A stretch of 64,000 nt of DNA from Nocardioides speluncae (GTDB taxonomy: Bacteria > Actinomycetota > Actinomycetes > Propionibacteriales > Nocardioidaceae): assembly GCF_003121585.1 (NCBI RefSeq), contig NZ_QEOO01000028.1, forward strand, positions 1-64,000. The letters are read 5' to 3'. Below are positions 56,316-64,000 of this stretch, one piece after another. The position numbers and the translations under genes are program-made. The stretch's first letter is position 1; each line of letters starts with the position of its first letter. The notes below the pieces were generated by a model. The model worked only from the letters and a program-made list of their open reading frames with translations. It searched no databases and was not told where the DNA came from.

Positions 56316-57044
56316 TCAGCCGAACAGACCGACGAAGCCTTCCAGCAGCCGCTCCGGCTCGGTCACCGTCGCGGCCGCCGCCATCGCCTTGAGGCCTTCG
56401 GCTTCCGACGGGTCGAAGTAGCCGTAGTGCTGGTACACGTCGACCCGCGTGCACAGGCCGTCGCTGTCCAGCTCCGGGTGGAACTGGGTGGCGTAGACGT
56501 TGTTCCCGAAGCGCAGCGCCTGCACCGGGCAGGTTGCCGACGAGGCCAGCACGACCGCGCTGCGCGGCATCCGCGAGATGCCCTCCTTGTGGCCGAGGAA
56601 GGCGTCGAAGTAGTCCGGGAGTACGCCGAACAGCGGGTCGGCCCGGCCCTCGTCGGTGAGCTCGATCTTCACCGCGCCGACCGGCTCGCCGTACGTCCGG
56701 TCGACCGCGCCGCCGTCACGGACGCCGAGCGCGCCGATGCCGTAGCAGGCGCCGAAGAACGGGAAGTCGCGGGCGACGACCTCGTCGAGCAGAGCCTGCG
56801 TCTCGGCCTCGACCCGGACCTGGACCGCGCCCTTGGACTCCGCCGGGTCGCTGACGTTGAACGGCCCGCCGCCGACGATGATCCCGGCCCAGTGGTCGAG
56901 GTCGACGTGGCCCAGAGGATCGCGCTCGAGACGGTGCCGGCGCAGCCTGGACTCGTCGAGCCCGGCGTAGGCCAAGATGGCGTCGTACTCGTTGTCGGCG
57001 GCCTCATCCTCGGCCCGAGTCGCGAGGAGCAAGAACGGCTTCAT
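56316..57044 (-). CDS. class I glutamine amidotransferase-like protein
   Basis: This 242-residue protein resembles the glutaminase part of GMP synthase. The nucleophile Cys100 is in FFGACYGIGAL, and His189-Glu191 of the triad are in TQFHPELDSD. The true acceptor is unknown; such stand-alone domains can also act as gamma-glutamyl peptidases. ATG 57044 is used. It ends the run of minus-strand genes after the acyl-CoA dehydrogenase (gap 28 bases). Confidence 0.85.
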   Translation of the reverse strand: MKPFLLLATRAEDEAADNEYDAILAYAGLDESRLRRHRLERDPLGHVDLDHWAGIIVGGGPFNVSDPAESKGAVQVRVEAETQALLDEVVARDFPFFGACYGIGALGVRDGGAVDRTYGEPVGAVKIELTDEGRADPLFGVLPDYFDAFLGHKEGISRMPRSAVVLASSATCPVQALRFGNNVYATQFHPELDSDGLCTRVDVYQHYGYFDPSEAEGLKAMAAAATVTEPERLLEGFVGLFG

Positions 57045-57072
57045 AAGGACATAATGCCCAATGTGACCTGGG

Positions 57073-58269
57073 TCACTCCACGGGCAGTCCCAGTCCTCGG
57101 GCAATCAGCATCCGCTGCACCTCCGAGGTGCCCTCGCCGATCTCCAGAACCTTGGCGTCGCGGTAGAGGCGGACGACCGGGTACTCCTCCATGAAGCCGT
57201 AGCCGCCGAAGACCTGGGTCGCGATCCGGGTGGCGGTGACCGCCGACTCGGTGGCGTAGAGCTTGGCCACCGACGCGGCCTGCTTGAACTCCTTGGCCGA
57301 CGGCCCGCCCGCGCCGTCCATCGCGTCCTTCATCGCCGCGGCCTTGTAGGTCAGCAGCCGGGAAGCCTGCAGCATCACCTCGAGGTCCGCGATCTGGAAC
57401 GCGACGCCCTGCTTGCGGCCGATGGGTACGCCGAAGGTCTGCCGCTCGCCGGCGTAGGTCACGCAGTGGTCGAGGCATGCCTGGATGCAGCCGACCGCTA
57501 GCGCCGCGATCGCGACCCGGCCGTCGTCGAGAGTGGCGAGGAACTGCGCGTAGCCGCGACCCCGCTCCCCCAGCAGGTTGCCGGCCGGGACGTGGGCGTC
57601 GGTGAAGGTCAGCGGGTGGGTGTCGGAGGCGTGCCAGCCGAGCTTGTCGTACGCCGGCTCCGCGACGAAGCCGGGCGTGTCCGCCGGCACGATGATCGTG
57701 GAGATCTCGGCCTTGCCGGAGTCGCTGACTCCGGTCCGGGCGGTCACGGTGACCAGCGAGGTGTTCGAGGCGCCGGAGTTGGTGATGAACTGCTTGCTGC
57801 CGTTGACCACCCACTCGCCGTCGACCAGGTCGGCCTTGGTGCGGGTGGCACCGGCGTCCGAGCCGGCGCCCGGCTCGGTCAGCCCGAACCCGGCCAGCGT
57901 CTTGCCGGCCACCAGATCCGGCAGCCAGGTCTTCTTCTGCTCGTCGGTGCCGTAGGTCAGGATCGGGTTGATGCCGAGGCCGACCGCCGCCTCCAGCGTG
58001 ATCCCCATCGACTGGTCGACCCGGCCGATCTCCTCGATCGCTAGACATAGGGATGTGAAGGCGCCGTCCTCGGCTGTTCCACCGAGGCCGCCGTACTCCT
58101 CGGGCGAGGTCAGTCCCATCAGCCCGAGCTGGCCCATCTTCTGGACCACGTCGACCGGGAAGTGGTGGTCCTTGTCCCACTGCGCGGCGTGCGGCGCGAT
58201 CTCGGCTTCCGCGAAGTCGCGGACGCTCCGCCGGAACTCCTCGTGCTCACGGCTCAGCTCGAACGACAT
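57073..58269 (-). CDS. acyl-CoA dehydrogenase
   Basis: A 398-residue acyl-CoA dehydrogenase. GFGLTEPGAGSDAGATRTKA and the FITNSG segment mark the FAD domain, and the catalytic Glu is in VLEIGEGTSEVQRMLIA. It probably oxidises a short or branched acyl-CoA, as expected with a MerR regulator divergent from it. The regulator's likely operators lie between the two genes. Confidence 0.93.
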   Translation of the reverse strand: MSFELSREHEEFRRSVRDFAEAEIAPHAAQWDKDHHFPVDVVQKMGQLGLMGLTSPEEYGGLGGTAEDGAFTSLCLAIEEIGRVDQSMGITLEAAVGLGINPILTYGTDEQKKTWLPDLVAGKTLAGFGLTEPGAGSDAGATRTKADLVDGEWVVNGSKQFITNSGASNTSLVTVTARTGVSDSGKAEISTIIVPADTPGFVAEPAYDKLGWHASDTHPLTFTDAHVPAGNLLGERGRGYAQFLATLDDGRVAIAALAVGCIQACLDHCVTYAGERQTFGVPIGRKQGVAFQIADLEVMLQASRLLTYKAAAMKDAMDGAGGPSAKEFKQAASVAKLYATESAVTATRIATQVFGGYGFMEEYPVVRLYRDAKVLEIGEGTSEVQRMLIARGLGLPVE

Positions 58270-58297
58270 GGGTTTCCTCGTCTCTGGTGACCTACGC

Positions 58298-58333
58298 TTA
58301 CGTGCACGTCAACGGTAGTTCGCTTACGTAGCG
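58298..58333. promoter_or_regulatory. candidate MerR/LiuR-like operators
   Basis: TTACGTGCACGTCAA (58298-58312) matches the TTACGT-N2-ACGTAA pattern of LiuR-type MerR sites with one difference, and CGCTTACGTAGCG (58321-58333) is a second near-palindrome. They lie between the divergent acyl-CoA dehydrogenase and MerR genes. Confidence 0.6.
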
Positions 58334-58378
58334 TCAGGGCAAGGTCAGCGTGTCGGGGACGGCGAGGGAGGTGTGTCG

Positions 58379-58750
58379 ATGGAGTGGTCGATCCGCGACC
58401 TGGCCCGTGAGTACGACGTCACGCTGCGCACGATCCGGCACTACGAGGCGCTCGGCCTGCTGACCCCGGAGCGCCGCGGCCAGACACGGGTCTTCCACAA
58501 CCGGGACCGGATCCGGCTGGAGCTGGTGCTGCGCGGGCGTCGGCTCGGGTTCCCCCTCGACGAGATCGCCCGGATCGTCAACATGTACGACGACCGGCCC
58601 GGCGAGGAGGGGCAGCTGCGCTACCTGCTCGACCAGATCGGCGTACGCCGTGCCGAGCTGGCGCGGATGCGCGAGGACATCTCCCGCACGGAAGCGGACC
58701 TCGACGCCGTCGAGGCCCGCTGCCGTGAGGAGCTGGACCGGCTCAGGTAG
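58379..58750 (+). CDS. MerR family regulator (LiuR-like)
   Basis: A 123-residue regulator with an N-terminal winged helix (WSIRDLAREYDVTLRTIRHYEALGLLTPERR) and a dimer-forming coiled coil at the end (VRRAELARMREDISRTEADL). No Cys-rich metal site is present, so a small-molecule or acyl-CoA signal is more likely. ATG 58379 has GAGGGAGG upstream; GTG 58373 is less well spaced. It probably controls the divergent acyl-CoA dehydrogenase. Confidence 0.88.
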   Translation: MEWSIRDLAREYDVTLRTIRHYEALGLLTPERRGQTRVFHNRDRIRLELVLRGRRLGFPLDEIARIVNMYDDRPGEEGQLRYLLDQIGVRRAELARMREDISRTEADLDAVEARCREELDRLR

Positions 58751-58765
58751 CCGGTCGGATACGCG

Positions 58766-59728
58766 TTAGGCGCGGTAGGCCGCCCAGGCGTTGTTCATCC
58801 GGGTCGACTGGCCGGGGGTGAACTGGTTGTAGCAGTCGTCGTAGGAGTAGTCCATGTAGTTGTGGATCGGGTCGAGCCCGGGCAGGTTGCAGGAGTCCCG
58901 GCCGGCCGGGCAGCCCGAGGTCGAGCTGGACTGGGCCGGGGTGTCGGCGACCTCGTCGTTGGTGGTCGTGCAGCCGCCCTGGAAGGTGTGCCACAGGCCC
59001 ATCCAGTGACCGACCTCGTGGGTCAGCGTCTTGCCCTTGTCGAAGTTGGTCGCGCTGCCGCCGGGGACCGAGGTGTAGTCGATGACCACGCCGTCGAGCT
59101 CCGGGTCGCTGGAGTACCACGACGGGAAGGTCGCGAAGCCGAGCCCGCCGATGTCGACCGACCAGACGTTGAGGGTGCCCGCGTCGCCGACCCGGGTCTG
59201 GGACTTCATCTCGGACTCCACGTTGGGGGTGTCGGTCCGGGAGAACCAGCGGGAGTTGTTCCAGCGCTTGGTCTGCTGCAGGTGGAAGGTGAAGCCGGTG
59301 TTGGCGGCGACGCCCGGGTTCTCCACGCCGGCGAATCCGGCGTTGAGCACGTCGATCTGCTCGGCGATGGTGGCGTCGCTGACGTTGCCCACACCCTTGC
59401 GGCCGGTGACCACGTGGAAGACCACCGGGATCGAGGCCCCGGCGGTGAGGCTCGCGCCCTCGCCGTCGGCGCGGATCTCGGCGACCTTGTCGCGCAGCTC
59501 CTTGTTCATCCGCTTCGCCGCGGCCTGGCTGACCTCGTTGCGCTCCTGGCCGGACGAGCCCGGCTTGCCGCGAGCAGCGGAGAACGCGCCGTCGGCGCAC
59601 TCCTCGGCTGCGCCGGCCGGGGCAGCGGTCGTGGCGACCAGAGCGGGCTGGGCAAGCACGAAGCCGGCCAGAGCGACTGAGGCGACGGTCGGTGCGATCA
59701 ACGCGCGACCGAGCTTGGGCAGAGCCAT
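58766..59728 (-). CDS. secreted M43-type (pappalysin-like) zinc metallopeptidase
   Basis: A 320-residue secreted protease. The signal peptide covers about 1-41. The zinc motif is HEVGHWMGLWH (His237, Glu238, His241, His247), followed by the Met-turn NYMDYS (Met292). Cys pairs (Cys253, 273, 280, 299) may form disulfides. Ending so soon after the metzincin core, it has no added domain. GGAGGG lies before ATG 59728. First of three secreted peptidases in a row. Confidence 0.93.
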   Translation of the reverse strand: MALPKLGRALIAPTVASVALAGFVLAQPALVATTAAPAGAAEECADGAFSAARGKPGSSGQERNEVSQAAAKRMNKELRDKVAEIRADGEGASLTAGASIPVVFHVVTGRKGVGNVSDATIAEQIDVLNAGFAGVENPGVAANTGFTFHLQQTKRWNNSRWFSRTDTPNVESEMKSQTRVGDAGTLNVWSVDIGGLGFATFPSWYSSDPELDGVVIDYTSVPGGSATNFDKGKTLTHEVGHWMGLWHTFQGGCTTTNDEVADTPAQSSSTSGCPAGRDSCNLPGLDPIHNYMDYSYDDCYNQFTPGQSTRMNNAWAAYRA

Positions 59729-59875
59729 GGAACCCTCCAGTGATGAAGCCGCGCGCAGGGTCACGCGGATTGCGGCAGATCTTGCGATGAGATCACGATT
59801 CAACGCAATAGTTGGCGGCGATTTTCTTTTTCTGGCTGCCGACGTCCTGTCGTCCGTGATATAGGCACCACAAGA
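59729..59875 (-). promoter_or_regulatory. AT-richer promoter region of the M43 peptidase gene
   Basis: The gap before the M43 start contains GATTTTCTTTTTCTGG (59819-59834), unusually AT-rich for this DNA. It probably holds the promoter for the peptidase. No gene is supported. Confidence 0.4.
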
Positions 59876-59912
59876 AAGGACGGCCCCGGCCTTAGCGGCC
59901 GGGACCGTCCTT
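59876..59912 (-). terminator. terminator after the M14 carboxypeptidase gene
   Basis: AAGGACGGCCCCGGCC (59876-59891) and GGCCGGGACCGTCCTT (59897-59912) form a 16-bp stem with one mismatch and a 5-base loop. On the minus strand it is followed by TTCTTG, so it may end the upstream peptidase transcript. Confidence 0.75.
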
Positions 59913-59929
59913 GTCGTACGGCGCGAACC

Positions 59930-61564
59930 TCAGCAGGTGAGGTTCGCAGTCACCGACTGGCCACGGTCGACGGTGACCTGCTTGGTCTCCAGCACGGTGC
60001 CGGTGGCCGACTCACAGGTGAGCGTCCATGCCTCGGTGCCGCCGTCCTGCTCGACCTCGGGCCGGGTCGACGGGTTGGCGTGCCAGGTGTAGGACCCACC
60101 TGCGGGGACGACGAGGGTCGAGTCCAGCGTGTCCTGGAAGGTCGCCCCGCTCCAGGTAGCGGTGGCGAAGGTCTTCTTCAGACGCAGGGTGACCCCGGCC
60201 GGCGCCGTACCTGAGATCACCGCGTGCCGGGTCTCGTTGACGGTGCTCTCGGCGGCGGTCAGGAAGGCCTCGCGAGCCCCGCCGGTGGCCTTCTTGCCGC
60301 CCTTGTACATCGACACCACGTTCGAGAACGTCGGGTGGAAACTGTTGCCGCCGTGCTCGAAGGTGAAGCCGAGCCCGCCGGTCGCGAAGTACGACCAGTC
60401 CTCGGTAGTGCCGGTGGTGTCGTAGAGCTGGTAGCCGTACTGGCTGGTGTAGCCCATCGGGGCGGCCATCGCGTCGCCGAGCGCCTTGTAGACCGCCTCG
60501 TCGGGGGTGAGCCCGGCCGCGGCGTAGCCCGGCGGCCGCAGCACCAGGTTGGAGTAGGTGTGGTTGGTGATCAGCGTGACCACCTGGCGCGACGACACGA
60601 GCTCCTGGATGTTCTGGGTCTCGGGCTCGCTGAACGCCCCGGAGCCCCGGTAGGTCTCGCTGGTCTTCGAGGTCGAGGCGCCCGGGCCGCCCCAGAAGCC
60701 GCCGTAGTTGCGGTTCGGGTCGGTACCGAGAGAGAAGTTGGAGCTGTTCTGGCACTCACCGGCGCCGGGCAGCACCAGGTCGGTGATCCGGCAGTTCTTC
60801 CGCTTCATCTCGTAGGTCTGGGTGCGGCTCACATCGAAGCCGTCCGGGTTCACGATCGGCACGAACAGCACCCGCGACTTGTCGAGGATGTTCTTGATCC
60901 GCGGGTCCGCGGAGTTCTTCAGCAGGTCGTAGGCGAACTCGATGGTGAGCTCGCCGGACGGCCATTCGCGCGCATGGTGCACGCCCATCACCAGGAAGGT
61001 CGGCTTGCCGTCCTTGGCAGCGACGTTGTTCGAGACCTCGAGGGCCTTGACCTGCCGACCCTCCAGGCTCGGGTGGTTGAGGTTGAACAGCCGCGTCTGG
61101 CTCGGGTACGTCGCGGCGAGGCTGGCCAGGTCGGTGCCGTAGTCGGCCAGCGTCCGGTACGCCGTACGGCCACTCGGCAGTCCCGCACCCGGCGGCCTCG
61201 CCGCCCGTGCGTACTCCTTGTCGGCCTCGACGCGCAGCCGCTCCGCCTCGGCGAGGTCGGCGACCACCACCCGCCAGCTGAAGCCGGCATCACGGAGCTT
61301 GGCCCGGTCGGCCCGGCCGTAGGACACGAGGTCGACGGTCGTGCGGGTGCCGTGCTCGGTCAGGTCGAGGTCGAGCGCCTGCAGCCTTGCCTTGTGGACA
61401 TGGCTCGGCGTCGAGACCCGGAGAATCTGCACTGCCTCGGGCTTGGCGACCGAAGCAGGGTCGGCTTGGGCGCCGACATTGGGGGCGACGGCAGTCGCGG
61501 CGGCAAGCGAGACGAGCGCGGCGGCGACTGCCCACCGACCGGCTCGGGCACGGACGTTCGGCAC
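59930..61564 (-). CDS. secreted M14 zinc carboxypeptidase
   Basis: This 544-residue exported carboxypeptidase has a signal peptide (about 1-32). The zinc ligands are His197 and Glu200 in VHHAREWPSGE and His335 in TNHTYSN. The catalytic Glu is Glu403 in FTFEHGGNS. Residues about 50-120 look like a pro-domain. A C-terminal beta-rich domain (about 440-544) is separate from the enzyme and may bind substrate or wall. It removes C-terminal amino acids from peptides outside the cell. Confidence 0.94.
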   Translation of the reverse strand: MPNVRARAGRWAVAAALVSLAAATAVAPNVGAQADPASVAKPEAVQILRVSTPSHVHKARLQALDLDLTEHGTRTTVDLVSYGRADRAKLRDAGFSWRVVVADLAEAERLRVEADKEYARAARPPGAGLPSGRTAYRTLADYGTDLASLAATYPSQTRLFNLNHPSLEGRQVKALEVSNNVAAKDGKPTFLVMGVHHAREWPSGELTIEFAYDLLKNSADPRIKNILDKSRVLFVPIVNPDGFDVSRTQTYEMKRKNCRITDLVLPGAGECQNSSNFSLGTDPNRNYGGFWGGPGASTSKTSETYRGSGAFSEPETQNIQELVSSRQVVTLITNHTYSNLVLRPPGYAAAGLTPDEAVYKALGDAMAAPMGYTSQYGYQLYDTTGTTEDWSYFATGGLGFTFEHGGNSFHPTFSNVVSMYKGGKKATGGAREAFLTAAESTVNETRHAVISGTAPAGVTLRLKKTFATATWSGATFQDTLDSTLVVPAGGSYTWHANPSTRPEVEQDGGTEAWTLTCESATGTVLETKQVTVDRGQSVTANLTC

Positions 61565-61645
61565 AGATCCTCCGGGGGTTCGGGGTTGAAAGTGGCTGGA
61601 CCTTAACCGCGACGAGTCCCGGACCGGAAGAGTTCCGACCTGGCT

Positions 61646-62425
61646 TTACCGGATGGTGCGGGTGATGAAGCCGTGGATCGAGCGGTTGTTGACCTCGGCG
61701 TACACACCGGGGAAGAGCGGTACGGCGCAGCCGAGGCCGTAGCTCACGATGCCGACCTGGACCCGGCGGCCGTTGGCGAGCCTGCCGAACAGCGGCCCAC
61801 CGGAGTCACCCTGGCAGGAGTCGCCCAGCAGCGCCTCGGCACACATCTCCGAGCCCGGCTTGAAACCGACCAGCCCGTTGGTCACGCAGCTCTGGTCGGC
61901 GACCGCCCTGACGTCCACAGCCTTGAGGTGCGCCGGGATGGTCTGGGACATGAAGAACTCGGTGCCCCAGCCGGCGACGGTCAACGCGGCGCCGCCGCGC
62001 TCCAGGGAGTTGTTGGTCGCCGGGACAAGCCCGATCGGAGGCGACTTGATGTCGGCCTTCACGTGGATCAGCGCGGCGTCGTACGTGCCCGTGCTGGCGT
62101 ACGACGGGTGGACGACGATCCGGTCGACGAGCAGCGTCTGGCCGGTCGTGCGGCGGTCGATGTTGGTCCGGCCAACGGCGACCTGGATGTCACGCGGCTT
62201 GGTGTCGACCATGCAGTGCGCGGCCGTCAGCACCCAGCGCTTGGCGATCACCGAGCCGCCGCAGAAGTGCCCCTCGGTGCCCGGCTTCCCCTTCGTCTGG
62301 ATCGACGCCATGAATGGGAACTGCCCGCTCTTGGCTTGGTAGCCGCCGACGATGCCGGAGGCCGGGGCCGGCCCGAGGGCGGCGACGAGAGACAGGATGG
62401 CGGCGGCAAGGAGAAGTTTGCGCAT
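61646..62425 (-). CDS. secreted trypsin-like serine protease (S1)
   Basis: A 259-residue trypsin fold with triad His70 (LTAAHC), Asp116 (TYDAALI) and Ser208 (GDSCQGDSGGP); Asp202 in the pocket predicts cutting after Arg/Lys. The mature N-terminus IVGG begins at residue 25, right after the signal peptide (PAPASG), so no separate propeptide is visible. The ATG at 62425 gives a standard signal peptide. It is third in the protease cluster and could activate the other two. Confidence 0.95.
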   Translation of the reverse strand: MRKLLLAAAILSLVAALGPAPASGIVGGYQAKSGQFPFMASIQTKGKPGTEGHFCGGSVIAKRWVLTAAHCMVDTKPRDIQVAVGRTNIDRRTTGQTLLVDRIVVHPSYASTGTYDAALIHVKADIKSPPIGLVPATNNSLERGGAALTVAGWGTEFFMSQTIPAHLKAVDVRAVADQSCVTNGLVGFKPGSEMCAEALLGDSCQGDSGGPLFGRLANGRRVQVGIVSYGLGCAVPLFPGVYAEVNNRSIHGFITRTIR

Positions 62426-62456
62426 GTCCAGGCCAACGAGGCGGGAGTGCGCGTCG

Positions 62457-63275
62457 TTATGGCCGGACCGGGTCGCCGACCCGGATCGTGCCCGGGCCGC
62501 CGTCGCCAAGCAGCGGGACGAGCCGGATCCCGAACCAGGTCTTGCCGTCCCACTTGCGGTGCCTGGCCAGGGTCCGGATCGGCTCCGGGCCGCGGGCCAG
62601 TGTGTCCGGGTCGATCGTGGTGAACACGCACCGGTCGCAGATCTGCTGGAACCGGAAGTCGACCTCGCCGATCCGCACCCGCGACCAGCCGTCCTCGGCG
62701 AACGGCTCGTCGCCGTCGATCACGATGTTCGGCCGGAACCTCCGGATCGAGATCTCGACAGGCTCGATCGGCGAGGAGGTCTCGGCAACCCACTCCTGGA
62801 GCTGAGCGAGCGAGGCCCGCGAGGCGAGCAGCAGCGGCCCGGCATCGGCCAGGCTCAGCGTCTCGCCGTCGAGTCCGCCGTTGCCAGGGTTGACCGAGCG
62901 CGCGGTCGGGTCCGCCTGCCAGACCAGGCGGGCTTCGTGGCCGATGACGTCGGTGACGAACGCCGCGGCGTCGTCACCCGCGTCGGTCGCCTTGGGCAGC
63001 CGCGAGAAGTTCACCTCCACCAGCGGCCCGGCGGCGGGCGTGGGTACGGCGAGCCGGCGGCCGGCGTACTCCAGCTCGATGCCGCCACCGTCGATCGGCA
63101 CCGCCGCCACCCGCAGCAGCTCGGGCGCCTCGCGCCCGGTGACCTTCTTGCCCTCCGCGCCGATCACCGCCCAGCGGCGGTCACCGACCGCTCCCCACGG
63201 CTCGAGCTCAAGCTCCGAGCAGGCCAGACCGCGACCGGACTTCAGGGGGTAGCGCCACAGCTCCTCGATCCTCAC
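62457..63275 (-). CDS. MOSC-domain molybdenum-cofactor protein
   Basis: A 272-residue protein with an N-terminal beta-barrel (VRIEELWRYPLKSGRGLACSELEL, the MOSC_N start) and a MOSC domain with RRFRPNIVID and FQQICDRCVFTTIDP. The conserved Cys in CDRC can carry Moco-bound sulfur, as in mARC-type reductases. A role in reducing or transferring sulfur is possible. The start is GTG 63275, overlapping the monooxygenase gene end by GTGA. Confidence 0.85.
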   Translation of the reverse strand: MRIEELWRYPLKSGRGLACSELELEPWGAVGDRRWAVIGAEGKKVTGREAPELLRVAAVPIDGGGIELEYAGRRLAVPTPAAGPLVEVNFSRLPKATDAGDDAAAFVTDVIGHEARLVWQADPTARSVNPGNGGLDGETLSLADAGPLLLASRASLAQLQEWVAETSSPIEPVEISIRRFRPNIVIDGDEPFAEDGWSRVRIGEVDFRFQQICDRCVFTTIDPDTLARGPEPIRTLARHRKWDGKTWFGIRLVPLLGDGGPGTIRVGDPVRP

Positions 63276-64000
63276 AACCGCGACGTTAGCCGGGCCCGCG
63301 CAGCGCCGCGGCGGCGTTCCCGGGACAGATCCCACAGGAAATGGTCGAAGTCGACCTCCATCGTGTGCCGGGCGGAGGCGTAGAAGCGGCGCTGGTACGC
63401 CGCGTGATCGCGCGCCGACTGCTTGCGAACCACGGCGTCGCTGGGCGGGGCGTAGTCACCGCGCAGCAGCTCGCTGATCCAGACGCTCTGCGCCTCGGCC
63501 AGCGGCATCACCGCGCCGACCGGCTGCATCAGGCCGACGAAGAACAGCCGGGGCAGATCCGGGTGGATAGCCCGCTTCCACAGCGGCAGCTCGTTGTCCT
63601 TGACCGCCAGCAGGTCGTCGTCGAGGAACGGGAACGACACCCGGTAGCCGGTCGCCCACACGATCAGGTCGGCGGGCACGCTGGTGCCGTCGACGAACAC
63701 CACCCGATCGCCGTCGAGCCGCTCGATTGCCGGCTTCGGCGTGACCCGGCCGGACTTGAGCGCGTCCCGGATGCCCTCGGACTGCACGGGGTGCGACTGG
63801 CCCGGCCGGTGCGGCGGCTGCGGCAGTCCCAGCTTGGCGACGTTGCCGGAGAGAAGGCGCCCAGCCGGAGTCGCGCTGCGGTGACCCACCACGGCAGCCA
63901 GGCCGGCAGCGAGATCTGGTCCGACGGCTTCCCGAGGAGGAACTTGCGCAGCACCCACTGACCGCGCCGCTGGGAGAGCGTCGCCGTGCGGGCGTGCTCG
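63272..64000 (-). pseudogene. flavin-containing monooxygenase, 3' part, with apparent frameshift
   Basis: The gene runs off the right edge, so its start is missing. Downstream of about 63857 the frame reads RLLSGNVAKLGLPQPPHRPG, AIERLDGDRVVFVDG and the FATGY-type motif VWATGYRVSFPFLDDD of flavin monooxygenases. Upstream the matching sequence WVLRKFLLGKPSDQISLPAW to TAARLRLG is in the neighbouring frame. One base is missing where they join. This is a real break or a one-base assembly error. As an FMO-like oxygenase it uses NADPH and FAD. Confidence 0.7.

Overview
The window is high-GC DNA (visibly about 70% G+C) from an actinobacterium. Many genes start with GTG, short stop/start overlaps are common, and it carries a WhiB protein, coenzyme F420 genes, an acyl-CoA carboxylase with an epsilon subunit and several genes of actinobacteria-only families (DUF3499, DUF5719, DUF3105, TIGR03089). 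No mycolate or arabinan genes are seen. A Nocardioides-like member of the Nocardioidaceae fits best, but that is inference from gene content and style. No rRNA, tRNA, prophage, CRISPR array or transposase was found. Gene order largely follows, from memory, the M. tuberculosis stretch Rv3256c-Rv3282 (manB, DUF3499, metallopeptidase-like, whiB2, fbiA, fbiB, GDP-mannose pyrophosphorylase, TIGR03089, fadE25, purE, purK, GtrA, PH protein, birA, accD5, accE5, maf), with blocks added in between.

Layout. 0.1-3.2 kb: sugar-phosphate genes (SIS isomerase-like, Trm112-like, phosphomannomutase) and DUF3499, all on the minus strand. 3.2-9.7 kb: a metallopeptidase-fold protein, a TetR/DUF6069 divergent pair, a DUF5719/giant glycosyltransferase pair and whiB. 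10-12.8 kb: F420 genes cofD-cofE and a DUF3105 protein. 12.9-15.5 kb: mannose-1-phosphate guanylyltransferase, TIGR03089 and purC. 15.5-18.3 kb: a large secreted PGRP amidase. 18.5-20.8 kb: a reductase, a DGPF protein and an ECF42-type sigma factor. 20.8-21.2 kb: a head-to-head array of 31-bp repeats. 21.2-28 kb: a galactan operon (two GT2 enzymes, glf, a GlfT2-like polymerase and an ABC exporter), followed by two LCP ligase genes at 28-33 kb that could attach the polymer to the wall.

33-44.5 kb: a lone GIY-YIG nuclease gene bracketed by a perfect 40-bp inverted repeat, then fadE, a ribosome-rescue/RNA-repair group (arfB, kptA with a frameshift), purE/purK, a secreted GH20 hexosaminidase, an orphan winged-helix protein, and a cyclase/PH/birA operon divergent from the acyl-CoA carboxylase genes. 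44.5-54.6 kb: an MFS pump with its TetR regulator, maf, a MoxR ATPase paired with a VWA/zincin protein, a GtrA protein, and an ECF sigma factor with a membrane Asp-box protein. 54.7-64 kb: acyl-CoA synthetase and dehydrogenase with a MerR regulator, three secreted proteases in a row (M43, M14, S1), a MOSC protein and a flavin monooxygenase that runs off the end.

Themes: cell-wall polysaccharide synthesis, export and attachment; F420; fatty-acid or branched acyl-CoA breakdown under a MerR regulator; purine synthesis; and secreted peptidases and hydrolases. Three genes (hemerythrin-like, kptA, flavin monooxygenase) each look broken by one missing base. Either these are real pseudogenes or the assembly has single-base errors. 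The observation I rate highest is the nuclease gene inside symmetric palindromic repeats at 33.1-33.6 kb.
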